Origin: an uncultured delta proteobacterium
Lineage (GTDB): Bacteria > Desulfobacterota > Syntrophia > Syntrophales > UBA8958
Assembly (NCBI GenBank): GCA_903885795.1
Contig: CAISJV010000026.1
Location: 1-59,298 of the forward strand
Direction: 5' to 3'
Length of the DNA: 59,298 nucleotides
The notes beneath the pieces were generated by a model. It saw only the letters and a program-made list of their open reading frames with translations, was not told the origin of the DNA and did no database searches. The translations under genes were made by a program, and so were the position numbers. Numbering within the stretch: the first letter of the stretch is position 1; the number at the start of each line of letters is the position of its first letter. This document shows positions 16,568 through 25,277 of this stretch, one piece after another.

Positions 16568-18103
16568 TTACTTGAATTCGGACTCATGAAATACAATTGC
16601 CTGGAATGTCTGGAACTCCGCCCCTGTACGCCAGCTCCCCTTGGCAAGTCCCGCCTTCATGCAAAGCTGATCGAGCATCTCTTCCCGGCTCCAGCCCTGC
16701 TCGGTTGCCACTTGGGGAAGAAATACAGCCCCGGCCCGGCCTTTCTGGAGGAGGACGCCATCTCGGCCGACAACGATATCTTCCGCACTGGGAACAGATT
16801 TCATCGGCGTCAGGACGGATAATTCGATTTCGATATCCTTCACCTCGTCAATGGTTACGGGCCGGAAACGAGTGTCGTTGAGGGCGGATTGAATGGCCAT
16901 TGCCCCCACAAGCTGGCCGAGAGGGGCCTCGGGGATGAGACGTCCAATGCAGCCTCTCAGATTTCCAAATTTTTTCAGGGTGACAAAGACGCCGCGAAAT
17001 TCCTGCACGGCCGGAGAAAACCCTCTGGCCAGAGGGACTGTTTCCGTCGTGAGATAGCGGGTGATCGTCTTTCTGGCCAAGGCGAGGAGGGCTTTTTTGT
17101 CTCCAGGTTGGAGCTCACCCGCCGTACCGGAAATCGGTTTTACCACCGCCGATGGGTGAGGCACGTCAACGGTCATGGCCACCGCTCCATAACCTACGAC
17201 CCGGGAACGGTCTCCGATGGCGATATCTCCGGAGTTGGCGTAACTGACTACCTTTCCCGCCCTAGCCCCCATAACCTTGGCCGCAGCCATAGCAGTGAGA
17301 ATGGGACCTTCGCCACAGGCCACGGTATGGAGATTCGCAATCCCCTTGTTCATCAGGGCTTTTATGGTTTCCTGAACCAGTTGCAGATCAAGGGAGGCAA
17401 TGGCGGCCAGGAGCGGCAGATCCACGGCGACAGCGTCGCCATAGGAAGGATAGTGGGAGAGATCGGAACTGGCGACAATAAGGGCATTTTTGCCTTTAAG
17501 AACCTTGCCCAGAGCCTGACCAAAGCGTTCGCAGAGGTGCGCGTCGGGGGTGCCGATGATCACGGGAACGATCTTTGCTTTGGGGAAAACTACCTGGATA
17601 AAGGGGACCTGGACTTCTACAGAATGTTCATCCCGATGTGGAGCGGAAGTCAGGAAGCAGTCCGGGGACGCTGCTTTCAAAGCTTCCACGATTGTCCTGT
17701 CAACCCGGGCAGTCCCCAGGGGGGTTGCGAAGCCATCACCGGGGTAGAGGGCGATCTTGTTGAAATGGGGGGTTGTATGATTCGTGCCGAGAATCACCAC
17801 GGTATCATAGCTATGACTGCGGGCCTGGTTATAGCCGTCGGCGGCGATCTGTCCCGAGTAAATGTAGCCGGCGTGGGGCAGGATGAGGGCCAGGGGCTTG
17901 AGCGTCGCTACCGGATCAGCATCCTCAAGAAAACCGGTTATGGCGGCCTTGAGAATCACAGGCGACTCTGAATAAAACTTTCCGGCGACAGCGGGGGGAC
18001 GAACGGTATCCATTTCCGGTTCCTTTCTGGCTTGAATAACCACGGCAAAAGACATTAAAAGAATAATAAGGACCAAAACAATGAGAACGTAGCTTCTCTT
18101 CAT
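16568..18103 (-). CDS. Memo (AmmeMemoRadiSam B) fused to AMMECR1 (AmmeMemoRadiSam A), with N-terminal export signal
   Basis: This is a fused two-domain protein of 511 aa. A GGAG six bases ahead favours ATG 18103 over GTG 18115. Residues 1-23 (MKRSYVLIVLVLIILLMSFA) form a signal peptide or membrane anchor. The Memo domain spans about 30-300: VRPPAVAGKFYSES, ILPHAGYIYSGQIAADGY, HSVEVQVPF and VASSDLSHYPSYGDA carry the conserved metal-site His residues. The AMMECR1 domain spans about 330-510 with the invariant core NLRGCIGRL and DTRFRPVT. Fused or adjacent A and B proteins with a radical SAM partner define the AmmeMemoRadiSam system, whose chemistry is not settled as far as I know. The export signal is unusual. 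The partner gene lies 39 bp upstream. Confidence 0.9.
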   Translation of the reverse strand: MKRSYVLIVLVLIILLMSFAVVIQARKEPEMDTVRPPAVAGKFYSESPVILKAAITGFLEDADPVATLKPLALILPHAGYIYSGQIAADGYNQARSHSYDTVVILGTNHTTPHFNKIALYPGDGFATPLGTARVDRTIVEALKAASPDCFLTSAPHRDEHSVEVQVPFIQVVFPKAKIVPVIIGTPDAHLCERFGQALGKVLKGKNALIVASSDLSHYPSYGDAVAVDLPLLAAIASLDLQLVQETIKALMNKGIANLHTVACGEGPILTAMAAAKVMGARAGKVVSYANSGDIAIGDRSRVVGYGAVAMTVDVPHPSAVVKPISGTAGELQPGDKKALLALARKTITRYLTTETVPLARGFSPAVQEFRGVFVTLKKFGNLRGCIGRLIPEAPLGQLVGAMAIQSALNDTRFRPVTIDEVKDIEIELSVLTPMKSVPSAEDIVVGRDGVLLQKGRAGAVFLPQVATEQGWSREEMLDQLCMKAGLAKGSWRTGAEFQTFQAIVFHESEFK

Positions 18104-18142
18104 GACTTGCTCCACTATACTTGCATCTCTATCCCTGTTTCT

Positions 18143-19381
18143 CTATGTCCAAACGCCGGCGATCCTCCGACGGCAGAAGGCACAACGACCTTCTTTGATA
18201 TGCATCTCTTCAAGGAAGAAGCCCATGCGTCTGACTACCACTTTTTTACAGCTTGGGCAATAGGTGTGATTACCCGGATGGTTGGGGACGTTGCCGACAT
18301 AAGCGTAATTCATTCCTCTGGACATGGCCATTTCTCTGGCCCGCTCCAGTGAGGCCACCGGGGTTGGCGGAAGATTCAGGAGCTGATAATCGGGGTGAAA
18401 GCGGGTAAAGTGAACCGGCACATCGGGACCTGTCTCGGCAAGAATCCATTCGATCAGCCCTTTGAGCATATCATCGGAATCATTGAGAGTCGGGACCACG
18501 AGATTGACAATTTCCAGGTGCACTTTTCTCTTGCTGACCTCTTTGATGGTATTAAGAACCGGCTTTAATTCCGCCCCGCATACATTCCGGTAAAAGGGTT
18601 CGCTGAAGCCCTTGAGATCTATTTTAACGGCGTCGAGGACATGACACATCTCCAGCAAGGGCGCCTTATTCATGAAGCCACAACTGATGATTACGGGGCG
18701 GAGGCCATGCTTTTTTGCCTCTCTGGCGATATCGATGAGATACTCGGTGAATACGGTAGGTTCATTGTAGGTAAAGGCGATGATCGGGGCCTTCCGGAGG
18801 TGGGCCGATCTGACAATAAGGGAAGGAGGAGTATAGGTGGTTTTGAGATCTTCCGGCCAGGTCTGGGAGATTTCCCAGTTCTGGCAGAATTTGCAGCTCA
18901 GGGGGCATCCAGCGGTGGCCAGGGAAAATGCCGCCGTTCCCGGCAGGAAATGATAAAATGGTTTCTTCTCGATCGGATCGACATGAATGGAGACTGGACG
19001 TCCATAGACGAGACTCCGGAGTTCCCCGCTGACATTGACACGAGTACGGCACCGACCACGCTGGCCATCTTTTATAATACAGTTCTGAGCGCAGAGGAGA
19101 CATTTGACAAGGTTTTCTTCGTGATGATGGGATTTACCTTTTGCGGTGATTGCACCGGAGTGGCAGCTTTGGCAGTCCTTGCCGGCCAGGGGAATGGAGG
19201 TCCAGAATCTGGCCCGGGGGGCCTGGTGGATCAGTTCGCCACTGGAATCGGCAGCCAAAGCCGTTACAGCCAAAGTTAGGGGAGGAGGAATGATCTGGGC
19301 AAGTCCGACCAAGGTGGCAATCTGTGTGATGTTTGTCAGGAGGTTGCGTCTTGTCAACATGGGTATTATTCTACTCTCCAT
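18143..19381 (-). CDS. amrS: AmmeMemoRadiSam system radical SAM enzyme with Tat-like signal and CxxCH motif
   Basis: This 412-aa protein begins with a twin-arginine-like signal (MLTRRNLLTN, then a hydrophobic stretch to about residue 45). An extension holds CQSCH (70-74), a heme-c-type CxxCH motif. A Cys-rich segment with Cys94, Cys97, Cys101 and Cys111 (CLLCAQNCIIKDGQRGRC) follows. The radical SAM cluster is CPLSCKFC (Cys159, Cys163, Cys166). The C-terminus has a zinc-ribbon-like CPSC...CAFC pair. The core matches pyruvate-formate-lyase-activase-like AmrS enzymes. The start could be the first ATG (no ribosome site) or ATG at 19360; both keep the RR motif. Radical SAM enzymes are normally cytoplasmic, so the Tat-like signal is odd. 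Confidence 0.85.
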   Translation of the reverse strand: MESRIIPMLTRRNLLTNITQIATLVGLAQIIPPPLTLAVTALAADSSGELIHQAPRARFWTSIPLAGKDCQSCHSGAITAKGKSHHHEENLVKCLLCAQNCIIKDGQRGRCRTRVNVSGELRSLVYGRPVSIHVDPIEKKPFYHFLPGTAAFSLATAGCPLSCKFCQNWEISQTWPEDLKTTYTPPSLIVRSAHLRKAPIIAFTYNEPTVFTEYLIDIAREAKKHGLRPVIISCGFMNKAPLLEMCHVLDAVKIDLKGFSEPFYRNVCGAELKPVLNTIKEVSKRKVHLEIVNLVVPTLNDSDDMLKGLIEWILAETGPDVPVHFTRFHPDYQLLNLPPTPVASLERAREMAMSRGMNYAYVGNVPNHPGNHTYCPSCKKVVVRRMGFFLEEMHIKEGRCAFCRRRIAGVWT

Positions 19382-19738
19382 CCGGGAGGGCTTGAGGTAA
19401 TCTCAGTTACCATATGTGCTTTCCCCTTTTCTTGAGCATCTTTGCAACATGAATCAGCAACGATCATATATTTCGAGAAGGACTATATCATAATTACTAT
19501 AAAAAGCATCAATGAAAGTGGATTGAAATCAGGCATATTCGACAATATTTATTTACAATTGCGGCAGGATATGTATACGTGACACGTAGGAGCGGTGTCA
19601 GGTGTTACGTATATTCTCCTGTAGTCGCTAAATGAGGAATTCCATCGGAAATGTTAGATTTAAGAGCGTTATCAGTGAGGTTATTCCCTGGATAATTATG
19701 ATATGTAAGAACTATTTCGTATGTAGCCGGTTATAATT
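19382..19738. other. Gene-free divergent region with a long hairpin
   Basis: This 357-bp gap separates the minus-strand AmmeMemoRadiSam genes from the plus-strand HDOD gene. It is AT-rich. A 12-base inverted repeat, TATACGTGACAC at 19574-19585 and GTGTTACGTATA at 19602-19613 with one G-U pair, encloses a 16-base loop containing AGGAG. No open frame of note was seen. Confidence 0.5.
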
Positions 19739-20584
19739 ATGGATAGTGAGATTGCAACCCAGATCGAAACAATTGAGCTTTCCTTGATAAAGAACTCCGT
19801 CCTTGGTTTTGACCCGGCGGTCCTCTTCGTCCTGGACGATGTCGAAATCGGACAGCGCGAAATTGAAGAGCTGAAGTCCAAGTTGGGGACTGACGTTTTC
19901 ACATATCTCTTTAACATCGCAAATTCTGCCTATCATGGCAGCTTGAAAATGGGCCCGGTCAAGCATTTTTACGATGTTGTCAACCGCCTCGGCATGCAAT
20001 ACACAAGGGGTTTAATTCTGCTGTATGCCATGCATCGTTTGGCCCGAGGAGATCAAGACGCTGAAATAATCTTTGCAAAAAGTTTTAGCGCTGCTGTTGT
20101 GGGAAGAATTATGGCTCGCGGTTTCGGCTTCCGGGACGATGGGGCGCGACAGGTAGAACTCGCCTGCCTCCTCGCGAGTCTCGGCGCCCTGATGATGACG
20201 GTGTATCGAAATCGTTATCACACGGAAGATTTTGTTTTATCCGATGATTTTATTGAAAAGTATCATTTGTACCTCACAGAACAGATTATGCGCCGATTTC
20301 AACTTCCCGAATATCTCTATGAAATGATTCTAACCAATTGCTTCATCCTTGGCCGCATGGGAATCGGTCTGACTACAGTGGTAAAGTTGGCTATCAGCGC
20401 AGTGGAATGGTCTTTTCGAACCTTGGATAACAAACTTGTGTTTCGGTCACCATATATATCATTAGAGGATAGGTTTGCCCCTTCAATGGCAGGGATGATT
20501 GAAGAGCAGTTTGCTGCTGCAGGCCTGAAAAAGTATCTGGTTATTTTGCCTGAAACAGACCAAGTTCGTCAAAATATGCACTAA
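19739..20584 (+). CDS. HDOD-domain protein
   Basis: This 281-aa cytoplasmic protein has the HDOD fold, a degenerate HD-type domain of signalling proteins. The core is seen in TYLFNIANSAYHGSLKMGP (about 55-73), followed by the helix VVNRLGMQYTRGLILLYAMH. This corresponds to the usual NSA-Y/F then I-x-x-LG-x-x-x-(L/R) pattern. The later FGFRDDGARQVELACLLASLG (about 132-152) replaces the HD-type motif, so no catalytic His-Asp pair is evident. HDOD proteins often act in chemotaxis, motility or stress signalling without a known enzymatic activity. The ribosome site is weak. No receiver or EAL domain is attached. Confidence 0.8.
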   Translation: MDSEIATQIETIELSLIKNSVLGFDPAVLFVLDDVEIGQREIEELKSKLGTDVFTYLFNIANSAYHGSLKMGPVKHFYDVVNRLGMQYTRGLILLYAMHRLARGDQDAEIIFAKSFSAAVVGRIMARGFGFRDDGARQVELACLLASLGALMMTVYRNRYHTEDFVLSDDFIEKYHLYLTEQIMRRFQLPEYLYEMILTNCFILGRMGIGLTTVVKLAISAVEWSFRTLDNKLVFRSPYISLEDRFAPSMAGMIEEQFAAAGLKKYLVILPETDQVRQNMH

Positions 20585-20630
20585 AAATGGCTATCCAAGC
20601 CGGAACAGTAAGGTTATTCAGGAGGAAATA

Positions 20631-20669
20631 ATGAATTTCAGGACTCTGATTCTAAAAATAATATTTTAA
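20631..20669 (+). CDS. 12-codon leader peptide coupled to the zinc-ribbon gene
   Basis: An excellent ribosome site (CAGGAGGAAATA) precedes ATG 20631, which opens a frame coding for MNFRTLILKIIF. Its stop overlaps the ATG of the next gene as TAATG. The downstream gene has no ribosome site of its own, so it is probably translated by termination-reinitiation from this leader. The peptide itself may have no function. Confidence 0.5.
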   Translation: MNFRTLILKIIF

Positions 20670-21268
20670 TGAAAGCTTTAACTGGAAACATTAACAGGGG
20701 AGGTGCCCTTGATTTGCAAGATCTGCTGGATGCCGTACCGGCCGACCAGAAAGTCGCCATCCTGCCAACCACCGATACCCTCATCCTTTACGCCAGCGAA
20801 AAGGAACTCGGCCGTATTCCCCTAAACGGCGTGGTCGATGTATCCCTCATAGACGATTCCACGGTCCGAAGACGTCCCACCATATGGCGTTTTCTGCTCC
20901 TGGGGCCGCTGGCTTTCCTCTGGCTGAAAGCCACAATTCGCGAGGCTTTCCGTCTCTGCATTCAGTGGAAAGATTCGGAGGGAGCCTACCACTTCACCCA
21001 CGTCCCTATCGCAACAAGGATCATGGCTAACCATATGCTCAACACCGTTGAATCTTCGCTTACCCCGGAAGGCCGCATGAAACTGGATCAAAAGGCTAGT
21101 AAGGGCAGGATGATGGCCGCTGCCTCAGCAATAAAACAACACCAAGGCCCCGTCGAGATCTCGCCTTTTGTCACATGCGGGTACTGTAGAATGGAATTCA
21201 GGAAGACCGACCTGCCACCCGGCGGCAAGTGCCAGGTCTGCGGACGGTCACTCAATCTAGATGTTTGA
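20669..21268 (+). CDS. Unknown protein with C-terminal zinc ribbon
   Basis: This 199-aa protein is not recognised. Residues 1-65 look like a beta-rich domain (KVAILPTTDTLILYASEKEL). A hydrophobic stretch at about 72-88 (IWRFLLLGPLAFLWLKA) could be a membrane helix or a buried strand-helix unit. The C-terminus has two Cys pairs, Cys170/Cys173 (CGYC) and Cys188/Cys191 (CQVC), spaced as a zinc ribbon. The start is fixed by TAATG overlap with a 12-codon leader frame. It lies between an HDOD gene and a 286-bp gap, with no clear operon partner. A structural or regulatory role is possible, but nothing specific can be said. Confidence 0.65.
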   Translation: MKALTGNINRGGALDLQDLLDAVPADQKVAILPTTDTLILYASEKELGRIPLNGVVDVSLIDDSTVRRRPTIWRFLLLGPLAFLWLKATIREAFRLCIQWKDSEGAYHFTHVPIATRIMANHMLNTVESSLTPEGRMKLDQKASKGRMMAAASAIKQHQGPVEISPFVTCGYCRMEFRKTDLPPGGKCQVCGRSLNLDV

Positions 21269-21554
21269 GAGGCTTTGTCACGCAGGCGATATCTGCATTG
21301 GCCATAACAACACGAAGGGGAGATGTGATCAAAGCATTAGACGATCGAAATTGCCTTATAACAGAATATGCCTATATTCAGTGGCTGACACACGACGGTC
21401 CACCAATCAGAGCGCAGGGCGTCCGGCAGATTTACGTTATCGTATTCGTCAAGCAGCTCGACAGATGACAACAACCCTGGATTTATTTTTCATCTTATGT
21501 TGACCGGCGGTCAGAAATCTGCTAAGGGTCCCCACCGGTTGAAACAAGGAGCAA

Positions 21555-22214
21555 ATGGTGATCGATCTTCACACCCATTGTATTTTCAGCGACGGTGAAT
21601 TGATTCCGGCGGAACTGGTCAGGCGGGCCAAGGTAAAAGGCTATCGGTCCATCGCCATTACGGATCATGGCGATGCCTCGAATATCGATTTCATAATTCC
21701 CCGGATAGCCCGAATCTGTAAGTCTCTGAGCGAAGCCCACGCAATGGAGGTAATCTGCGGGATCGAGCTGACCCATGTTCCGCCTCAACATATCGCGGGA
21801 CTCGTTGCTGAGGCAAGATCACTTGGCGCCCGTATTGTTGTTGTACATGGTGAATCAATCGTTGAGCCCGTAGCTCCGGGTACAAACAGGGCCGCTCTGG
21901 AAACGGATATCGACATTCTGGCCCATCCGGGACTGATTGCGGAAGAAGATGTTATTCTGGCGGCGACTAAGGGAATCTATCTCGAAGTAACGACGCGGCG
22001 CGGCCACAGCCTGACAAATGGGCATGTGGTAAGATTGGCGCGACAGTGCGGGGCATCTCTGGTTCTGAACACTGATTCTCATGGTCCGCAGGACCTTGTA
22101 TCAAAGGAGATGGCAGGGAAGATTGCCCGGGGGACGGGTATGGTTGATACGGAAATACAAAAGATGTTCTGTAATTCCGAAGCACTGGTAAAAAAGGCGG
22201 GAATCATTCCATGA
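21555..22214 (+). CDS. PHP-domain phosphoesterase (histidinol-phosphatase type)
   Basis: This 219-aa enzyme has the four PHP motifs: IDLHTHCIFSDG (His6, His8), ITDHGD (Asp37, His38), a central ARIVVVHGE and LAHPGLI (about 117-123), and NTDSHGP near 176. The family uses a trinuclear metal centre to hydrolyse phosphate esters. It is smaller than histidinol phosphatases of histidine operons (about 260 aa). It opens a six-gene cluster whose other members make or decorate a sugar-containing product, so it probably dephosphorylates a sugar or lipid intermediate; that is inference. An AAGGAG ribosome site precedes the start. Seventeen bases separate it from the glycosyltransferase gene. Confidence 0.85.
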   Translation: MVIDLHTHCIFSDGELIPAELVRRAKVKGYRSIAITDHGDASNIDFIIPRIARICKSLSEAHAMEVICGIELTHVPPQHIAGLVAEARSLGARIVVVHGESIVEPVAPGTNRAALETDIDILAHPGLIAEEDVILAATKGIYLEVTTRRGHSLTNGHVVRLARQCGASLVLNTDSHGPQDLVSKEMAGKIARGTGMVDTEIQKMFCNSEALVKKAGIIP

Positions 22215-22230
22215 CAGGTGAACAATTATT

Positions 22231-23499
22231 GTGGGTACAAGAAATGAAAAGCGGAATGGCCGTCTGAAGATATGTTTATTGACCTATCGGGGGAATCCAA
22301 CGTGCGGTGGTCAGGGCGTCTACATAAACTACCTAAGCCGGTCCATGCGGGATCTCGGACACGAGGTGGATGTCATCTCCGGGCCTCCTTATCCGGTTCT
22401 GGCCGACGGCGTAAAACTTCACAAACTCCCTGGACTGGATCTCTATAATCCGGACCACCTCTTCGAAGTTCGGAATTTCAGAGATCTCCTTTCCCCTCTG
22501 AATCAGATGGAGTATGTTTCCATGTGCGCCGGTGGATTTCCGGAACCCTTCACCTTCGGATGGCGTGTCTATAAATACCTGCGTACCGGAAGGCATGACT
22601 ACGATATTGTCCATGACAATCAATGTCTTGCCTATGGCCTTTTAGGGCTTCCCCGCCTTGGATTTCCAACCCTGGCCACGATTCACCATCCCATTACCGT
22701 AGATCGGAATGTGGAACTTAAAGCATCGTCAAACCTGTTGAAAAAGATCAAGGTCCTTCGCTGGTATGCCTTCATTAGGATGCAGAAAAGGGTGACCCGC
22801 CGTCTTTCGAGAATCATCACGGTTTCGGAATGTTCCAAAAAGGATATCGGCCTGGATTTCCATGTTGCCACCGACAAGTTCCGCGTCGTTCCCAACGGGA
22901 TAAATACGGATTATTTTTACCCCTTGCCCCACATCAAACGTAAACCACATCACCTGTTGACGACCAATAGCGCCGATACACCCCTGAAAGGGTTGCGTTA
23001 TCTCCTGGAAGCGGTGACCATAATCAGAAAAAGCCGCCCCATTCACCTTACTGTTATTGGCGAACCTAAAAAGGACGGTGTTGTCGAAAAACTGTTCAAG
23101 GATTGGCAACTGTCCGAGAATGTGAACTTTACCGGCAGGATCGGCTATGAGGAATTTGCCAGGTATTATGCGGAATCCACCCTGGCTGTGATTCCATCCC
23201 TCTATGAAGGATTCGGGATGCCGGCCGGTGAAGCGATGGCCTGCGGGGTGCCCGTCATCAGCACCACCGGGGGGGCCCTTCCCGAGGTGGTGGGGGAGGC
23301 CGGGGTGCTTGTTCCACCCGGTGAGAGTCGTGCCCTTGTAGGGGCCATCGAAGATCTTCTCGATCACCCTCACAAGCGTGATGATTTAGGTAGGGCTGGT
23401 CTCTTGCGGGTTATGAACTCGCTGACCTGGGAACATGCCGCCAGAAAAACCGTCGAAGTTTACAGGGAAACCATCGATGCTGACCATCGATTTCAATAG
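22231..23499 (+). CDS. GT4-family glycosyltransferase
   Basis: This 422-aa cytoplasmic or membrane-associated retaining glycosyltransferase has a GT-B fold. The N-terminal domain starts with ICLLTYRGNPTCGGQGVYI (about 14-32), typical of GT4 enzymes that begin G-x-x-GG-x-x. The C-terminal domain has VVPNGINTDYFYP (about 222-234) and the E-x(7)-E signature in YEGFGMPAGEAMACGVPVI (about 325-343), which binds the nucleotide-sugar phosphates. The start is GTG 22231. The acceptor and sugar are unknown; proximity to methyltransferase, acyltransferase and toroid genes suggests an envelope glycolipid or a secondary metabolite. Its end overlaps the next gene by 23 bases. Confidence 0.88.
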   Translation: MGTRNEKRNGRLKICLLTYRGNPTCGGQGVYINYLSRSMRDLGHEVDVISGPPYPVLADGVKLHKLPGLDLYNPDHLFEVRNFRDLLSPLNQMEYVSMCAGGFPEPFTFGWRVYKYLRTGRHDYDIVHDNQCLAYGLLGLPRLGFPTLATIHHPITVDRNVELKASSNLLKKIKVLRWYAFIRMQKRVTRRLSRIITVSECSKKDIGLDFHVATDKFRVVPNGINTDYFYPLPHIKRKPHHLLTTNSADTPLKGLRYLLEAVTIIRKSRPIHLTVIGEPKKDGVVEKLFKDWQLSENVNFTGRIGYEEFARYYAESTLAVIPSLYEGFGMPAGEAMACGVPVISTTGGALPEVVGEAGVLVPPGESRALVGAIEDLLDHPHKRDDLGRAGLLRVMNSLTWEHAARKTVEVYRETIDADHRFQ

Positions 23500-24181
23500 A
23501 CTGCATCTGGAGAAGGGCATGAAGGTTCTTGACGCCGGCTGCGGGGCCGGGCGTCACCTCTGTGAGGCTTTTCGCAAGGAAGGAATCGATGTCATCGGCA
23601 TTGATCTGAAATGGGAGGATCTCTGTCAGGCGCGAGGCTATTTGTGCCTCCTGGCTCAGGAAAAAGGCGGCCGGTGGTGCATAATGAAAGGCGATGTGAC
23701 CCGCCTGCCCTTTGCGGACGGCGCCTTCGATGTCGTGATCTGTTCCGAAGTCCTGGAGCATATTCCCGACAGTGGGGCAGCAATCCGGGAAATCGTCCGC
23801 ATTCTCAAACCGGGAGGCGATCTGGTGGTCAGTGTCCCCCGATACCTGCCCGAGCGGATTTGCTGGCTTCTCTCCCGGGCCTATCATGAAGAAATGGGGG
23901 GACACATCCGGATCTACAGGCAAAGAGACCTCCGACACCTCCTAGAAGACGCTGGAACATCATGCGACCGGATTCGCTACAAACATTCCCTCCATGTCCC
24001 TTACTGGTGGCTGAAATGCATAGTCGGACACAAGAATGACAAGCATCCGCTCGTGAGACTCTATAAACAATTTCTTGAGTGGGACATCATGCAGCATCCG
24101 CCGTTTATCCGCACTCTCGAAAGAATGCTTGACCCACTGCTGGCCAAGAGCGTTGTTTACTATATGAAGAAGGGATACTGA
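23477..24181 (+). CDS. Class I SAM-dependent methyltransferase
   Basis: This 234-aa enzyme has the SAM motif I VLDAGCGAGRHL (17-28), an acidic loop (VIGIDLKWEDL), motif GDVTRLPFADGAFDVVICS (about 73-91) and ILKPGGDLVVSVP, so it is a UbiE/Methyltransf_11-type enzyme. ATG 23477, preceded by an AGGG, gives a normal start; a frame from 23435 would need a longer overlap. The C-terminal extension (YWWLKCIVGHKNDKHPLVRL, YYMKKGY) is unusually basic and may contact a membrane or anionic acceptor. It sits between the GT4 and toroid-protein genes. Confidence 0.85.
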   Translation: MLTIDFNRLHLEKGMKVLDAGCGAGRHLCEAFRKEGIDVIGIDLKWEDLCQARGYLCLLAQEKGGRWCIMKGDVTRLPFADGAFDVVICSEVLEHIPDSGAAIREIVRILKPGGDLVVSVPRYLPERICWLLSRAYHEEMGGHIRIYRQRDLRHLLEDAGTSCDRIRYKHSLHVPYWWLKCIVGHKNDKHPLVRLYKQFLEWDIMQHPPFIRTLERMLDPLLAKSVVYYMKKGY

Positions 24182-24184
24182 TTT

Positions 24185-25246
24185 ATGAAAGTGGGCGTCG
24201 AACCCTGTCTGGAAATAGCAACTGTTGATATTGAGGGTCTGGCCTCGTTTATTGCTGGAATACAGAAGGAAAACGGAGAAATACCCTGGTCCGCGGGGGG
24301 GAAGACGGACCCCTGGGATCATGTGGAGAGCGCCATGGGTCTGAGCATCGCCGGACAGAAGCAAAGGGCGGAACGGGCCTATGATTGGATGGCGGCGACC
24401 CAACTGGAAGACGGAAGCTGGTGGTCCGCCGTTCGGGACGGTATTATCGAGGACGGGACCCGGGACAGCAATTTTGCCGCTTATATTGCTGTTGGTGTCT
24501 TTCACCATTATCTGATCACGGAAGATCTGGGATTTCTGCGACGCATGTGGACAGCGGTAAAGGCTGGACTTGATTATGCTTTGAGTCTCCAGTCCCCGGC
24601 CGGCGAAATCTACTGGGCAAAAAACCAGGAAGGGCAGGTGGACCCCATGGCCCTGCTGACGGGCTCAAGTTCTATTTATATGAGTTTCAAATGCGGCCTG
24701 TCCATTGCCGCGCAATTGGGAATGACGGTGAACTCCTGGTCACAGGCCTTGAAGAAACTTGGCAGCGCCATCAAAAATCGTCCCACTCATTTCAACATGA
24801 TCAAATCGCGGTTTTCAATGGACTGGTATTATCCGATTTTATGTGGCGCTTTGACGGGGGTCGAGGCGCGGAAACGAATTGACCACTACTGGGATAAGTT
24901 TGTCGTACCGGGCTGGGGCGTCCGCTGCGTATGCGACCGTCCCTGGGTGACTATGGCCGAGACATCGGAGCTTGTCCTGGCTCTGGCGGCCGTCAATGCG
25001 TACGAGGAAGCTGAGATGGTTTTTTCCTGGCTTTGGGACAAGAAGTATGAAGACGGTAGCTACTGGATGGGTGTTACCTTTCCTGATTGCGTTGTCTGGC
25101 CGGATGAAAAAACAGCCTGGACAGCGGCGGCTGTGCTCTTGGCTTATGACGCCCTGCGGGGAATAACACCGGCGGGAGGATTGTTCAAACATTCCGGATG
25201 GGAAGATAATCGTTGGCTAGGCCATAATCATAAAAAGAGAATTTGA
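24185..25246 (+). CDS. Alpha/alpha-toroid protein (prenyltransferase/terpene-cyclase-like fold)
   Basis: This 353-aa soluble protein has repeated helical hairpins that begin with Gly/Trp-rich turns: ENGEIPWSAGGKTDPWDHVES (about 30-50), LEDGSWWSAVRDG (about 76-88) and YEDGSYWMGVTFPDCVVWPD near 285-304. Such QW/D-G-S-W turns are typical of six-barrel (alpha/alpha)6 toroids like squalene cyclases, prenyltransferase beta subunits and some glycoside hydrolases. No DxDD or metal-Cys motif was seen, so cyclase or farnesyltransferase activity is unlikely. The family name used in databases (phenyltransferase domain) is not informative. The cluster context suggests a carbohydrate-processing or scaffolding role; unproven. 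Confidence 0.7.
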   Translation: MKVGVEPCLEIATVDIEGLASFIAGIQKENGEIPWSAGGKTDPWDHVESAMGLSIAGQKQRAERAYDWMAATQLEDGSWWSAVRDGIIEDGTRDSNFAAYIAVGVFHHYLITEDLGFLRRMWTAVKAGLDYALSLQSPAGEIYWAKNQEGQVDPMALLTGSSSIYMSFKCGLSIAAQLGMTVNSWSQALKKLGSAIKNRPTHFNMIKSRFSMDWYYPILCGALTGVEARKRIDHYWDKFVVPGWGVRCVCDRPWVTMAETSELVLALAAVNAYEEAEMVFSWLWDKKYEDGSYWMGVTFPDCVVWPDEKTAWTAAAVLLAYDALRGITPAGGLFKHSGWEDNRWLGHNHKKRI

Positions 25247-25277
25247 TAGTTAACTCATTAAGAGGATATAGATTTAC

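Noticed and set aside
16889-17971. A 360-codon open frame on the plus strand
   Set aside because: It lies wholly opposite the Memo-AMMECR1 gene, whose motifs are clear, and its product has no recognisable domain.
21269-21554. Possible small genes between the zinc-ribbon and PHP genes
   Set aside because: Two overlapping frames of about 80 codons have no good start, ribosome site or recognisable motif; 286 bp with nothing supportable.
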